Origin: Chromatium weissei
GTDB taxonomy: Bacteria; Pseudomonadota; Gammaproteobacteria; Chromatiales; Chromatiaceae
Direction: 5' to 3'
DNA length: 64,000 nucleotides
NCBI RefSeq assembly: GCF_016583765.1
Contig: NZ_NRRR01000001.1
Span: forward strand, 62,001-126,000
Shown: positions 45,552 to 55,288 of the stretch, one piece after another
Layout of the letters: the number at the start of each line of letters is the position of its first letter
How positions within the stretch are numbered: the stretch's first letter is position 1
Notes under the pieces: generated by a model
Databases searched by the model: none
Seen by the model: the letters and a program-made list of their open reading frames with translations, nothing else
Told to the model about the DNA's origin: nothing
Made by a program: the position numbers and the translations under genes

Positions 45552-48500
45552 TGAAAATTCTAAACCTCGATTTACGCGCATTTGGCCCGTTTACCGATTG
45601 TCATCTTGATCTGAGTGGCGGCGAACACGGCTTGCACATCATCTTCGGAGCCAATGAAGCGGGTAAAAGCTCCGCGCTGCGGGCGCTGCGGGCGCTGCTC
45701 TTTGGCATTCCCGAACGCTGTCAAGACAACTTTCGTCACACCAATCCCAATCTGCGCATCGGCGGACGTTTTCGCAGCGCCAGCGGTCAAGAATTGCACT
45801 GCTTTCGTAAAAAAGGCCGCAAACAAACACTGCGCGATGAACACGATGCACCGCTGGCCGATGACGCGCTGGCGCAACTGCTCGGCGGCGTGGATGAACG
45901 CATGTTTGAGCGATTGTTTGGCATTGATCACGACAATCTCGTCAGTGGCGGACTGGCGCTGCTGGCCGAGCGCGGACGTGAAGCCGAGGCGCTCTTTGGT
46001 GCGGGCTTGGGCGGCGGCAATGTGCACACGGTGCTCAAACGACTCGATCAAGAGGCGTTGGAACTGTTTTCGCCGCGGCGTGGCTCCAACAATCGTCTGA
46101 TTAACCAACAACTCAATCAATTTGCCGAATTAGAACGCCGTCAACACGAAATCTTATTATTGGCGCAGAGTTGGGATAACACGCGCCGCGCAGTCGAGCA
46201 GGCACGCACACAACTGCTCGAATTGGATGCCGCTCTAACGGAAGCCTCGCGTCAACGCAGTCGTTTGGAACGCATTCGCCGTACGCAACCCAATCTCGCT
46301 CGTCACGCGCAACTGCTCGCGCAACTGAGTGAATTGCGCGATTTGCCGCAACTGTCTGCGAATTTTGGACAGAGACGAGAAACCGCGTGGTCACAACGCG
46401 CCACCGCAGTTGCCAGCCAAGCCAGTGCCCAGCAACGCGATCAACTCTTGCAGCAAAAAATTGCGGCGGTGACGGTGCACGAGGATTTGCTTGCCGAAGC
46501 GGAGTTGATTGACAGCCTGCTCGAACGGCTCGGCAGTCATCGCAAAGCCGCGTTGGATCGTTTTCGATTAGTGACCGACCGCAACGGATTCAATGCACAG
46601 GCCGCCGCACTGCTGGCACAAACACATCCTGCGTTGACTTTGACGGATGCGCCCAGTCTGCGTCCGCTGCTCAATCGCCGTCGCCGCGTCACCGAGCTCG
46701 GCGATCATCGCGGTGCGCTCGCCGCTGCACTGACGCAAGCCCAGCATCAATACGCCGCCACCACGCAACAGCTCGAACGGCTGCGCACCGCATTCACGGA
46801 ATTGCCGAGTGCGCAGCCACTTGACACCTTGCGTCATGCCGTGGAGGCCGCGCATCGCGCTGGTGATTTGGATCGCGCCATTGCGCAGGCACAAAAGCAA
46901 CAGCAACGCCGCGATGACGACTGCCAGCGCGAGTTGGCGGCGCTGGGTTTATGGACGGCTGATCTCGATGCGCTGCGGCGAGCGCCGTTGCCGAATGCGT
47001 CGACAATTGAACGATTTATTAAAGAATTTCAGGCACTTGATGACGCACAACGCAGCACTGAAAGCACGCATACGGAAATGCGCATCGAGCAGCGACGCAT
47101 TGATGAAGCGTTACGGGCGTTGCAGCTCGTCGGTGCAGTGCCGTCAGAAATGGAGCTGGCGCAGGCACGTCATCAGCGCGATCAACTGTTGCAGCAGTTG
47201 AAAACGCTGCTGCTCGCCAGCGAATCGCGTTCACGGTCGGCAGTCGCTATTTCGTCAGAATTCAGTTTGAGTCAATTGTCAGCACCGTCGCCGATGGCGG
47301 TGACAAAAGCCGATAAAACTGCGTTGGTGGAGCGGGTGGAATTGGCGGTCACAGAAGTCGATCAAGTCGCAGATCGATTGCGCCGTGAAGCCCAGCGTGT
47401 TCACGAGCAGGCGAACGCACAAGCACGACGCGAATCCTGTACGCAGCAATTGAATGACCTCGCGCAACTGCTCGCGGCGCAGCAGAAACAACGCGAATTA
47501 CTGACGCAAGCGTGGCTGGCGCTGTGGTTGGCCAGCGAAGTGAAATCGCCGTTGCCGCCGCGTGAAATGCAGTCGTGGTTGAATCGCGCCAATCGGTTGT
47601 GCGAGCTGGCGACGCAGGCCGATGAACAGCGCGCAGCATTGACCGAATTGACAGCCGAATCACGCGAGCATGTGCTGGCGCTGGCGACCGCGTTGGAAGC
47701 CTTGGATGTGCCAGCCACTTTTTCGACCTTTCGGGATATTTTGGCGCTGGCAGAAATGCAGCTCACTGCGCGCACGGAAACGGAACGGCGGCGAATGCAG
47801 TTGGAGCGAGAAATGACGACGCTGCACGCGGCACAACAGCAGCTCGAATTGGAGGTGGAACGCTGTCAAACCGAACGCAATGCGTGGGCGAGCGAATGGA
47901 GCGCCTTGATGACCGAGCTGGGTTTGCCGGCAAACGCGAGTCCGGGCGATGCGTCGGATCATTTGAAAACGTTGAACGATTGTTTATTGCAACTGCACGA
48001 AGCGGAACGGTTGGCTGGTCGCATTACCGGCATTGATCACGATGCAGCCGAATTTCAACGGAATGCGAATGCGCTGTTGACGCGATTAGCGCCCGATTTG
48101 CTGGCGCGTCCACTGCCGGAAGCTGTGGTGCAATTGCATCAACGCTTGGGTAAACAGCGTGAAGATCGCAGTCGTTTGAATGAATTGTTGCGGCAATCAC
48201 ACAGCACTCAAGCGGAAATTCAGCAGGCAACGGCAACGATTCAAGCGGCGGATACCCTGTTGGCGGAGTTATGCCGCGAGGCGCGCTGCGCGGAGGCGAC
48301 GGCGCTCGTGGCAGTGGAACAACGGGTGTTGACGCGCCGTAATTTGCAACAACAGCTTCAGGATGTGGAAGAGGCGTTGATGGCAGCTGGTGATGGACTG
48401 GGCATCGACGCTCTGCGCAATGAGGCGGCGCAGGTGGAGCGCGACACGGTGTTGGCAGAATTGACCGCGCTGGAGTTGCAAATTAACAACGCGTTGCGTC

Positions 48501-49117
48501 CACAACAATTGCGGTTATTGGAAGAAAAGGTCAAAGCCGAGCGGCAATTTGCGGAAATGGCTGGCGATGCGGTTGCGGCGCAGGTGGCCGAGGAAATGCA
48601 GGCGGTGCTGGCGACATTGCGCGTGCAAGCGGAGCGTTATGTGCAATTGAAATTGGCGGGAAAAATTCTTCGCGATGAAATTGAACGGTTTCGGCGCACA
48701 CACCGCGATCCGATTTTAGCGCGTGCCAGCGGTTATTTTGCGCAATTAACCTGTAACGCATTTCATGCTGTTGAAAGCAGTTTTGATGATGTTGATCAAC
48801 CGATTTTAGTTGGGCAACGGGCAAATGGAGAGCGATTACAAGTTGAAGGCATGAGTACCGGAACTCGTGATCAACTTTATTTGGCATTGCGTTTAGCAAA
48901 TTTGGAACATCATTTACAAGGAATTGAGCCGTTGCCATTCGTTGTGGATGACATTTTAATTCAGTTTGATGATGTGCGAGCGCAGGCAACACTTGATGCT
49001 TTAATGACATTTTCAACAAAAACGCAGGTGATTTTATTCACGCATCATCAACAGGTGATCACACAGGCACAATTGCTTGATCCACAGGGTCGAAACGTGC
49101 TGGTGCATACGCTGTGA
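45551..49117 (+). CDS. YhaN-like SMC-type ATPase (SbcC/Rad50 family)
   Basis: Large coiled-coil ATPase of 1188 residues. The N-terminal head has AFGPFTDCHLDL and Walker A GANEAGKSSALRALRALLFG. Residues about 170-1010 are Gln/Ala/Glu/Arg-rich coiled coil. The C-terminal head has the ABC signature STGTRDQLYLALRLA and Walker B LPFVVDDIL. There is no clear zinc-hook CxxC in the middle, in line with the YhaN branch. It is translationally coupled to the YhaO-like gene and probably clears DNA ends or tethers DNA. A restriction cassette is inserted directly downstream. Confidence 0.9.
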   Translation: MKILNLDLRAFGPFTDCHLDLSGGEHGLHIIFGANEAGKSSALRALRALLFGIPERCQDNFRHTNPNLRIGGRFRSASGQELHCFRKKGRKQTLRDEHDAPLADDALAQLLGGVDERMFERLFGIDHDNLVSGGLALLAERGREAEALFGAGLGGGNVHTVLKRLDQEALELFSPRRGSNNRLINQQLNQFAELERRQHEILLLAQSWDNTRRAVEQARTQLLELDAALTEASRQRSRLERIRRTQPNLARHAQLLAQLSELRDLPQLSANFGQRRETAWSQRATAVASQASAQQRDQLLQQKIAAVTVHEDLLAEAELIDSLLERLGSHRKAALDRFRLVTDRNGFNAQAAALLAQTHPALTLTDAPSLRPLLNRRRRVTELGDHRGALAAALTQAQHQYAATTQQLERLRTAFTELPSAQPLDTLRHAVEAAHRAGDLDRAIAQAQKQQQRRDDDCQRELAALGLWTADLDALRRAPLPNASTIERFIKEFQALDDAQRSTESTHTEMRIEQRRIDEALRALQLVGAVPSEMELAQARHQRDQLLQQLKTLLLASESRSRSAVAISSEFSLSQLSAPSPMAVTKADKTALVERVELAVTEVDQVADRLRREAQRVHEQANAQARRESCTQQLNDLAQLLAAQQKQRELLTQAWLALWLASEVKSPLPPREMQSWLNRANRLCELATQADEQRAALTELTAESREHVLALATALEALDVPATFSTFRDILALAEMQLTARTETERRRMQLEREMTTLHAAQQQLELEVERCQTERNAWASEWSALMTELGLPANASPGDASDHLKTLNDCLLQLHEAERLAGRITGIDHDAAEFQRNANALLTRLAPDLLARPLPEAVVQLHQRLGKQREDRSRLNELLRQSHSTQAEIQQATATIQAADTLLAELCREARCAEATALVAVEQRVLTRRNLQQQLQDVEEALMAAGDGLGIDALRNEAAQVERDTVLAELTALELQINNALRPQQLRLLEEKVKAERQFAEMAGDAVAAQVAEEMQAVLATLRVQAERYVQLKLAGKILRDEIERFRRTHRDPILARASGYFAQLTCNAFHAVESSFDDVDQPILVGQRANGERLQVEGMSTGTRDQLYLALRLANLEHHLQGIEPLPFVVDDILIQFDDVRAQATLDALMTFSTKTQVILFTHHQQVITQAQLLDPQGRNVLVHTL

Positions 49118-49155
49118 ATACAAGAATTATTTGATCTAAACATACAGTGTTAGCA

Positions 49156-50187
49156 ATGAAATATAAAAGAAGTCTCACTGAACTCAGGTCAAAAGCAGTG
49201 CTACATTGGCCGGAAGATATTTTACATGCAGCAGTAGAGTTAAGCGTATTGCCGTTACTTTTGAAAACGCAAGATTCTTTTATTTCGCTCTTAAAAGTAG
49301 CCAACAGAACTCCAGAAGCATGGCGGGATGCTATAAAGCACAATACAGATTTATCGGGACCAATTTTCTTAAAGCATTTAATGGTGATGACTGATATTGG
49401 CGGTGAAGCACTCAATAAGTTGCCACCGCTTTCAAATTATTGCCCAAATGGAACGCTGACATTTAACTGGCACGGTAAAATATGGAAATATCAATTTGAA
49501 ACGATTCAAAATAAGTGTTCTCTTGCGAATTCAGCACTTAAAGTCGATTCTAAAAAAATACTCGCAGGCGGTGAACTCACAGTAAAAATGGTTGATGTGG
49601 CAATGCTATTATTATTTGGCTCTTCTGGAATCAATGACTCTTTACCTATGGAAATAAAAGAGCGTTGTGTCGTGGGAACACTGATTGGATGTTCTGAAGA
49701 ATTGAATCAATTTGTTAAAGAAAATTATATTCGCGTTAGTAGACAAGTGGGAGGAGCAACATCAAATGCTCTTGGACAGTTAACACAAGATTATGTTGTG
49801 TCACAGTTGAAATCATTACTGCCATCAGATTGGACTGTGCAAAAAGATGGTTGTCTTCCAAACATATTCCACACGAAAGAAGGCAACAAAACCAACTTCG
49901 ATGTGGTTGTAAAGACAAATTATGGAAAATACTTTGGTATTGAAGTCACTTTTCAAGTAACAACGAATAGTGTGATAGAAAGAAAAGCTCGTGAGTCAAG
50001 CGCACTAATGGCTCGTGTTCATGCAGCAGGTCACAAAATTTGTTATGTAATCGACGGATCAGGAAATATAAATATACGTAAAAATGCTGTCAGTAAAATT
50101 TGCAAATATAGTGACTGCACTGTGGCGATTTCTAATGAAGAAATTCAATATCTTGCCAATTATTTAGTTGAGCAAAATAAAAAATAA
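49156..50187 (+). CDS. Probable type II restriction endonuclease (partner of C5 methyltransferase)
   Basis: A 343-residue protein from ATG 49156, AT-rich and unlike its neighbours in codon use. The C-terminal third looks like a nuclease core: FDVVV with D249, then GIEVTFQVTTNSVIERKA with E263. Gln follows where a Lys is usual in PD-(D/E)XK, so the catalytic residues are uncertain. It is 7 bp upstream of a C5-cytosine methyltransferase gene on the same strand, the classical layout of a type II pair. Its length is close to that of BanI/HgiCI nucleases and the methyltransferase is of that type, so GGYRCC cleavage is possible. That is inference. Confidence 0.65.
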   Translation: MKYKRSLTELRSKAVLHWPEDILHAAVELSVLPLLLKTQDSFISLLKVANRTPEAWRDAIKHNTDLSGPIFLKHLMVMTDIGGEALNKLPPLSNYCPNGTLTFNWHGKIWKYQFETIQNKCSLANSALKVDSKKILAGGELTVKMVDVAMLLLFGSSGINDSLPMEIKERCVVGTLIGCSEELNQFVKENYIRVSRQVGGATSNALGQLTQDYVVSQLKSLLPSDWTVQKDGCLPNIFHTKEGNKTNFDVVVKTNYGKYFGIEVTFQVTTNSVIERKARESSALMARVHAAGHKICYVIDGSGNINIRKNAVSKICKYSDCTVAISNEEIQYLANYLVEQNKK

Positions 50188-50194
50188 GGCATTT

Positions 50195-51514
50195 ATGATT
50201 AAATTTGTAGATTTATTTGCGGGTATTGGTGGCATTCGCAAAGGATTTGAATTAGCGTTATCAAAATACAACATAAAAAGTCGTTGTGTATTTTCTAGCG
50301 AAATAGACAAAAAGTCACAAGAAACCTATTCACTCAATTTCAATGAAACACCTAATGGCGATATTCGCTTAATCGCAGCACTTCCAGAACATGATGTGCT
50401 TTTCGCTGGCTTTCCTTGCCAAGCCTTTTCTTATGCAGGGAAACAGAAAGGTTTTGCTGATACGAGAGGAACGCTTTTTTTTGAAATTGAACGCTTGATT
50501 TCTGCTTCTGAGCAGAAACCAAAACTCATTCTATTGGAAAATGTTAGAGGCTTTACAACCCACGATAACGGAAGAACTTATGCAACGGTTATTTCAAAAT
50601 TAGAATCTCTTGGGTACGGCATTAAAGCGTTGTTACTGAATAGTTCTAATTTTAATGTTCCGCAAAATAGAGTCAGAATCTATTTAATTGGTTCTTTAGG
50701 AAAAGAACCTATTCTTTCAATTGAATCTGATTTAGGCGCTACCGATTCTCATGCTTTCAAAACAAAAACACTTCAATCTGATTTGTTTTCCACACAAAAT
50801 AAAAGCAGATGCGTTAAGGATATTTTAGAACAAACCGTTGATAGTAAATATCACTGTTCTGAAGTTTTTTGTAGTCAATTATCCAATGCTTTAAGTGGCA
50901 AATCGTATAACGAAATTCATGGCGTAAGACTGATAGATCATCGAGGAGGAAATGCTTTACACTCATGGGATTTAGGAATAAAAGGCAATTGTACGAACGA
51001 TGAACGCTTGCTGATGAAAGCGATCATTAGCAATAGAAGAAAGAAACATTTCGGTATTGAGCAAGACGGAAAAGAACTCACATTTGAACAAATACGTACA
51101 TTTTGGAATAAATTAAATCTCAACGCTCTTTTATCATCCTTAGTTGCAAAGGGTTATCTTCGAGTCATTGATGGAAAATACAATCCCACTTGCGGCAATA
51201 TGTCTTTTGAAGTATTCAAGTTTTTAGACCCAGAAAGTATTTCTATTACGCTAGTAACTAGCGATGCGCACCGTTTGGGTGTTGTCCAGAATGGAATACC
51301 GCGACGAATTACTCCGCGTGAATGCGCAAGACTTCAAGGATTTCCGAATGATTTTATATTACACCCAATTGATTCATGGGCGTATCGCCAACTTGGTAAT
51401 TCGGTATCAGTTCCTGTTATTACGGCTATCGTTGAAAATTTAATCGAAAACATGAATCAACCATTCACGCCAAATCACAATAATGAAATGAGTCGAATGA
51501 ACAAACATGAATAA
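50195..51514 (+). CDS. C5-cytosine DNA methyltransferase, BanI/HgiCI-like
   Basis: Modification enzyme of 439 residues from ATG 50195 (AAGG upstream). The conserved motifs are in order: I FVDLFAGIGGIRKGFE, IV with the catalytic Cys in FAGFPCQAFSYAG, VI LLENVRGF, VIII PQNRVRIYLIG, IX PRRITPRECARLQGFP and X YRQLGNSVSVPV. From memory, KGRNSFEVFKFLD-like segments (here GNMSFEVFKFLDPESISIT) and SWDLGIKGNCT in the variable region match M.BanI/M.HgiCI, which modify GGYRCC. The specificity is inferred. The gene is AT-rich; its last bases overlap the following SDR start by 8 bp. Confidence 0.92.
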   Translation: MIKFVDLFAGIGGIRKGFELALSKYNIKSRCVFSSEIDKKSQETYSLNFNETPNGDIRLIAALPEHDVLFAGFPCQAFSYAGKQKGFADTRGTLFFEIERLISASEQKPKLILLENVRGFTTHDNGRTYATVISKLESLGYGIKALLLNSSNFNVPQNRVRIYLIGSLGKEPILSIESDLGATDSHAFKTKTLQSDLFSTQNKSRCVKDILEQTVDSKYHCSEVFCSQLSNALSGKSYNEIHGVRLIDHRGGNALHSWDLGIKGNCTNDERLLMKAIISNRRKKHFGIEQDGKELTFEQIRTFWNKLNLNALLSSLVAKGYLRVIDGKYNPTCGNMSFEVFKFLDPESISITLVTSDAHRLGVVQNGIPRRITPRECARLQGFPNDFILHPIDSWAYRQLGNSVSVPVITAIVENLIENMNQPFTPNHNNEMSRMNKHE

Positions 51515-52274
51515 CTTCAGTGCATTTTCTCGCGTGGTTTGTATTAGTGGTGGCAGTTCTGGAATTGGCGCTGAATTGGTTGCGCAATTTTTGGCTGCTG
51601 GCGATCAAGTTTACACTTGCGGACGCAATTCAGAAAAATTGGCGCAATTAGCAGCACGTTGGAAAAAACCATACGCAGATGGTCAACTGATCACGCAGGT
51701 TGGCGATGTCACTGATGCTGATTTTCGAGCGCATTTCATTGCGACCATTGCCGAGCAAGCTGGGCGTTTGGATGTTTTAGTGAATAACGCTGGTGTGATT
51801 CTCGCTTCTGGTGATTTGAATGAAAGCGTTACCGATTGGCGCATGACTTTAGAAACCAATCTCATTGCGCCCTTTGCATTGATTCAAGCCAGTATTGAAT
51901 TATTAGAACAGAGTTCCGCACCGGTGGTTATTAATTTATCATCAGCCTGTGCGCAGCAGCCTTTTATTACCTGCACTTCAACGAGTTATTCAGTCAGTAA
52001 AGCCGGATTAGATATGTTGACGCAGCGATTGGCGCGGGCGCTGGGAGAACGTGGTATTCGCGTGAATGGGGTTGCGCCGGGCGTAGTTCATTCGGAAATG
52101 TGGAATGGTGCGCAGGCACTAATGACAGAAACGGTGACGCGTCGTCATATCTTAAAACAGCAAATTGTGATGACAAAGGATGTCGCAAATGCCGTATTAT
52201 TTCTTGCTTCATCACAAGCGCAATTAATAACTGGCGTGACGCTTAATGTCGATGCAGGTTATACGCTGGGTTGA
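51507..52274 (+). CDS. Short-chain dehydrogenase/reductase
   Basis: NAD(P)-dependent oxidoreductase of 255 residues with the classical SDR motifs: GGSSGIGAE cofactor loop near residue 16, NNAGV near 92, the catalytic Ser in NLSSACAQ, and YSVSKAG for Tyr and Lys. The C-terminus TGVTLNVDAGYTLG is typical of FabG-like enzymes. ATG 51507 overlaps the methyltransferase stop, and base composition returns to that of the chromosome. Substrate is unknown. Confidence 0.88.
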   Translation: MNNFSAFSRVVCISGGSSGIGAELVAQFLAAGDQVYTCGRNSEKLAQLAARWKKPYADGQLITQVGDVTDADFRAHFIATIAEQAGRLDVLVNNAGVILASGDLNESVTDWRMTLETNLIAPFALIQASIELLEQSSAPVVINLSSACAQQPFITCTSTSYSVSKAGLDMLTQRLARALGERGIRVNGVAPGVVHSEMWNGAQALMTETVTRRHILKQQIVMTKDVANAVLFLASSQAQLITGVTLNVDAGYTLG

Positions 52275-52445
52275 ATGAAAACCCATTTATTTATTCGCCA
52301 ATGTATTCAATGAGTGCAATCACCTAAACGATCAGCATGTCGTCACAACTTAGTATTTTTTGTGACCAATCCTGATAGAATCCGACACGGCGCACATCAA
52401 TGCGTCCAACGCTTTGTTTTTACAACCACTGGAGGACTTAAAACG

Positions 52446-52865
52446 ATGGCTGCACTTTTCTCTGCTGATTGGATGAACCTGCTCAAAGACGCTTGGAACG
52501 ATGAACCCGAAGTTCGAGAGAAACTCGCTGAAATTAATTTTAATTCAGTGATTTACTGCGGATTCAAAGATGAAGAAAATCCGCGTGGCGTGTTCGTGGT
52601 TGAAAATGGTGTCTGTGTTCGCGCCGGTGACTGGGTGGACAGCGATCCGCCGGCCAACTGGGACATGCGCGCTGATTTGAAAGATTGGCTCAAATGGGTT
52701 GAAAACGGCATCGGAATGATGGGCATGGGTACTGCATTTGCGACCGGTAAACTCAAGTTCAAAGTTGGTGATTATAAAGCCATGTTGAAAGACCCACGCA
52801 TGGCCAATCCATTCGTTAAGAGCTTCGGTTTAATGCAGCAGCTTGATACCGATGAATTGAAATAA
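52446..52865 (+). CDS. SCP2 sterol-binding-domain-like protein
   Basis: Small soluble protein of 139 residues from ATG 52446 with GGAGG upstream. It resembles SCP-2-like lipid-carrier proteins: NFNSVIYCGFKDEENPRGVFVV, a middle strand region, then MGTAFATGKLKFKVGDYKAMLKDP, in which the G-K-L-K-x-x-G-D segment is typical. The family binds fatty acyl or sterol-like lipids. It has 171 bp of upstream spacer and is followed by a strong terminator. Confidence 0.75.
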   Translation: MAALFSADWMNLLKDAWNDEPEVREKLAEINFNSVIYCGFKDEENPRGVFVVENGVCVRAGDWVDSDPPANWDMRADLKDWLKWVENGIGMMGMGTAFATGKLKFKVGDYKAMLKDPRMANPFVKSFGLMQQLDTDELK

Positions 52866-52897
52866 ACTGCGCGCAGTTATTTCAGTTTATTGAATAG

Positions 52898-52926
52898 AAA
52901 AAGCCCGCAATTATGCGGGCTTTTTT
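52898..52926. terminator. Bidirectional intrinsic terminator
   Basis: AAAAAGCCCGC at 52898-52908 pairs with GCGGGCTTTTT across a six-base loop (AATTAT). A-run and T-run flank it, so it can end both the SCP2-like gene and the convergent pdxH. Confidence 0.93.
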
Positions 52927-52936
52927 AATGCTTCAT

Positions 52937-53587
52937 TTAGGGTGCGAGGCGGTCTATTTCCCAGCAATCACGATTGGTTGAATTGCGGCGATAACAAAAG
53001 CGATCATGTAAACGACTGTCGCGTCCTTGCCAGAATTCAATACGTTCTGGAATGACGCGATAACCACCCCAAAACTCGGGCAATGGCACTTCTCCCTGTG
53101 CAAATTTCTGAGCAATTTCCGCGACCTTTGCTTCTAAAATACTGCGCGAACGAATAACCTGACTTTGTGGTGATGACCAGGCTCCCAATTGGCTGCCACG
53201 CGGTCGCGTCATAAAGTATTTCAATGACTCGGCAGTAGAAATACGTTCTGCATGACCATTGATTTGCACTTGCCGCGCTAATGCCACCCACGGAAATAAA
53301 AGTGCAACCTGTGCATTCTGTTCAATCTCCTGTGCTTTGCGGCTGTGATAATTGGTAAAGAATACAAATCCACGCGTGTCATAGAGTTTTAATAGCACGG
53401 TGCGCACTGATGGCTGATGTTGTTCATTCACCGTGCATAGGCTCATTGCATTTGGTTCGGGCAGCTCAGTTTTAATTGCCAATTCGTACCATTGCTGAAA
53501 CTGTACGATTGGATCGTTGTTGAGTTCTGCTCGCGTTAAACCGTGCACCATCAATTCATTTCGCACCTGTTCTGGATTGACATTCAT
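52937..53587 (-). CDS. pdxH: Pyridoxamine 5'-phosphate oxidase
   Basis: FMN enzyme making pyridoxal 5'-phosphate. From ATG 53587 it has 216 residues, the normal length; the frame opens 14 codons earlier but lacks a better signal. Hallmarks are PEPNAMSLCTV, VLLKLYDTRGFVFFTNYHSRKA, ALLFPWVALARQVQINGHAER, RPRGSQLGAWSSPQSQ and the C-terminal GRDSRLHDRFCYRR. pncC lies 50 bp upstream on the same strand. Confidence 0.96.
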   Translation of the reverse strand: MNVNPEQVRNELMVHGLTRAELNNDPIVQFQQWYELAIKTELPEPNAMSLCTVNEQHQPSVRTVLLKLYDTRGFVFFTNYHSRKAQEIEQNAQVALLFPWVALARQVQINGHAERISTAESLKYFMTRPRGSQLGAWSSPQSQVIRSRSILEAKVAEIAQKFAQGEVPLPEFWGGYRVIPERIEFWQGRDSRLHDRFCYRRNSTNRDCWEIDRLAP

Positions 53588-53637
53588 TGTGTTATTCCAT
53601 TCCTTGTTATTGCGTGTGCTTGCGACCAATCAATTCA

Positions 53638-54147
53638 TTATTTTGATTGCATTTCTAATAGCATCAGTAATTCATGCAGTGCCGTCGTAACTGCTTGATA
53701 ACGCACGGCTTCGCGGTCGCCAGTGAATTGAAAACAGCGACTGTGAATGCTGCCGTTCGGCAGGCTCCAGCCGATCCAGACGGTGCCGACGGGTTTGCTG
53801 ATGCTACCGCCGTTTGGCCCTGCTATACCACTGATTGCAATGGCAATTTCGGCTAAACTGTGTGCCAGCGCACCGCGCACCATTGCTTGCACGACGGCTT
53901 CGCTGACTGCGCCCTGTGCTGCGATCAGCGCGGAATTCACGCCGAGCATGTCCTGTTTTGCTGCGTTGCTGTAGGTCACGAAACCGCGATCAAACCAGAG
54001 GCTGCTGCCGGCGATGTCGGTGATGATTTTCGCCACCCAGCCGCCGGTGCAGGATTCCGCTGTCACTAAACGCCAGCCGCGTGTTTGCAATAATTCGCCG
54101 AGTCGCGCAGCGAGATGAATCGGATCATTGAGCGGTAATTGATTCAT
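53638..54147 (-). CDS. pncC: Nicotinamide-nucleotide amidohydrolase (CinA C-terminal domain)
   Basis: A 169-residue stand-alone CinA-C domain that deamidates nicotinamide mononucleotide, recycling the NMN made by DNA ligase. Signatures are LVTAESCTGGWVAK, FDRGFVTYSNAAK, GAVSEAVVQAM, AISGIAGPNGGS and KPVGTVWIG. In many proteobacteria it is upstream of recA; here it precedes pdxH. The 253 bp on its upstream side (54148-54400) hold no gene that I can support. Confidence 0.93.
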   Translation of the reverse strand: MNQLPLNDPIHLAARLGELLQTRGWRLVTAESCTGGWVAKIITDIAGSSLWFDRGFVTYSNAAKQDMLGVNSALIAAQGAVSEAVVQAMVRGALAHSLAEIAIAISGIAGPNGGSISKPVGTVWIGWSLPNGSIHSRCFQFTGDREAVRYQAVTTALHELLMLLEMQSK

Positions 54148-54400
54148 TGGCAGTTGGTAATAAGGCGCGTATTCATTTTTTCAAATACTTAATCTGATGA
54201 AGAGACTGAAATAGAGGGTTCGAAAAGTGTTCAGAATGCTATTGAAGCGTATTTGATAGCAGTGAAAAACTTCGATTTGCAATTAAACAATTTGGAGTAT
54301 TGCTTGGACGTAAAGTGAGAATTCGGCATCGAGATTCATTCGAATACGCAGTCATCTCATTTGAATTCAATGCTGATAATCGTTTAATTCTGCAATTTCA

Positions 54401-55279
54401 TTATATTTTCCGTCCATAAATCAATGCCCATTCTTCACGCAACCGCGTCGGCGCAAGTTCAATTTGCCGCGCATAAGCCGCACGAACGCCGTCCACCTGC
54501 TCGGCAAGAACGCCCGATAACACCACATCGCCCGTCGGTCGCAACAGCCCAATCAAACGCGAAGCCAAGGTAATCAACGGTGCTGCGAGAATGTTGGCCA
54601 GCACCACATCCACTGTCAGCTCGGGTAATTCCTTCGGCGCGTAAATCTCCAATCGCTCCGCAACGCCATTGGCCACAGCGTTATCATGGGTTGCCGTCAA
54701 CGCTTGCGCATCGTGATCGACCGCAATCGCTCGTGCCGCACCCAATTTCAATGCCGCAATCGCCAAAATTCCCGAACCGCAGCCAAAATCCAGTACCGTT
54801 TTTTCGGCGAGCTGCGCACCGTCAAGCCATTCCAAACACAGCGCGGTCGTCGCGTGATGACCCGTACCAAAAGCCAAACCGGGATCAAGCGCCACAATCA
54901 CCGCATTCGCATCGTTCGGCATCTGCCCATGCGGACACACCCACAGCCGTTGCCCAAATTGCGTCGGTTTGAACGTGTCAAGCCACACCCGCTCCCAGAT
55001 TTGATCTTCAATGCGCTTAATTGTGGGTGGCGCATCGAGTTGCGCAGTGAGATTCCGCGCAATCTGCTCAACCAATGCCTGCGTATTCGCATCGCAATCG
55101 AACAGCGCCGTCACCGTCACCATCGACCACAGCGGCGTTTCGCCCGGCGCTGGCTCCAATTGCGGCTCATCGCCAGCGTCACCGAACGTGACCGACAACG
55201 CGCCCGCCAATTCCAAATTGAATGAAAAAGTTTCCGCCTGCTCGCGGACAACATCGAATGAAAGTTGTAACCAAGGCAT
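54401..55279 (-). CDS. prmA: Ribosomal protein L11 methyltransferase
   Basis: SAM-dependent enzyme that trimethylates ribosomal protein L11; 292 residues. The N-terminal substrate domain ends with IWERVWLDTFKPTQFG, followed by DPGLAFGTGHHATTALCL, LDFGCGSGILAIAALKLGA and VLANILAAPL, all diagnostic. It lies 9 bp after accC on the same strand, the usual position. Confidence 0.97.
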   Translation of the reverse strand: MPWLQLSFDVVREQAETFSFNLELAGALSVTFGDAGDEPQLEPAPGETPLWSMVTVTALFDCDANTQALVEQIARNLTAQLDAPPTIKRIEDQIWERVWLDTFKPTQFGQRLWVCPHGQMPNDANAVIVALDPGLAFGTGHHATTALCLEWLDGAQLAEKTVLDFGCGSGILAIAALKLGAARAIAVDHDAQALTATHDNAVANGVAERLEIYAPKELPELTVDVVLANILAAPLITLASRLIGLLRPTGDVVLSGVLAEQVDGVRAAYARQIELAPTRLREEWALIYGRKI

Positions 55280-55288
55280 GAGTTGAAA

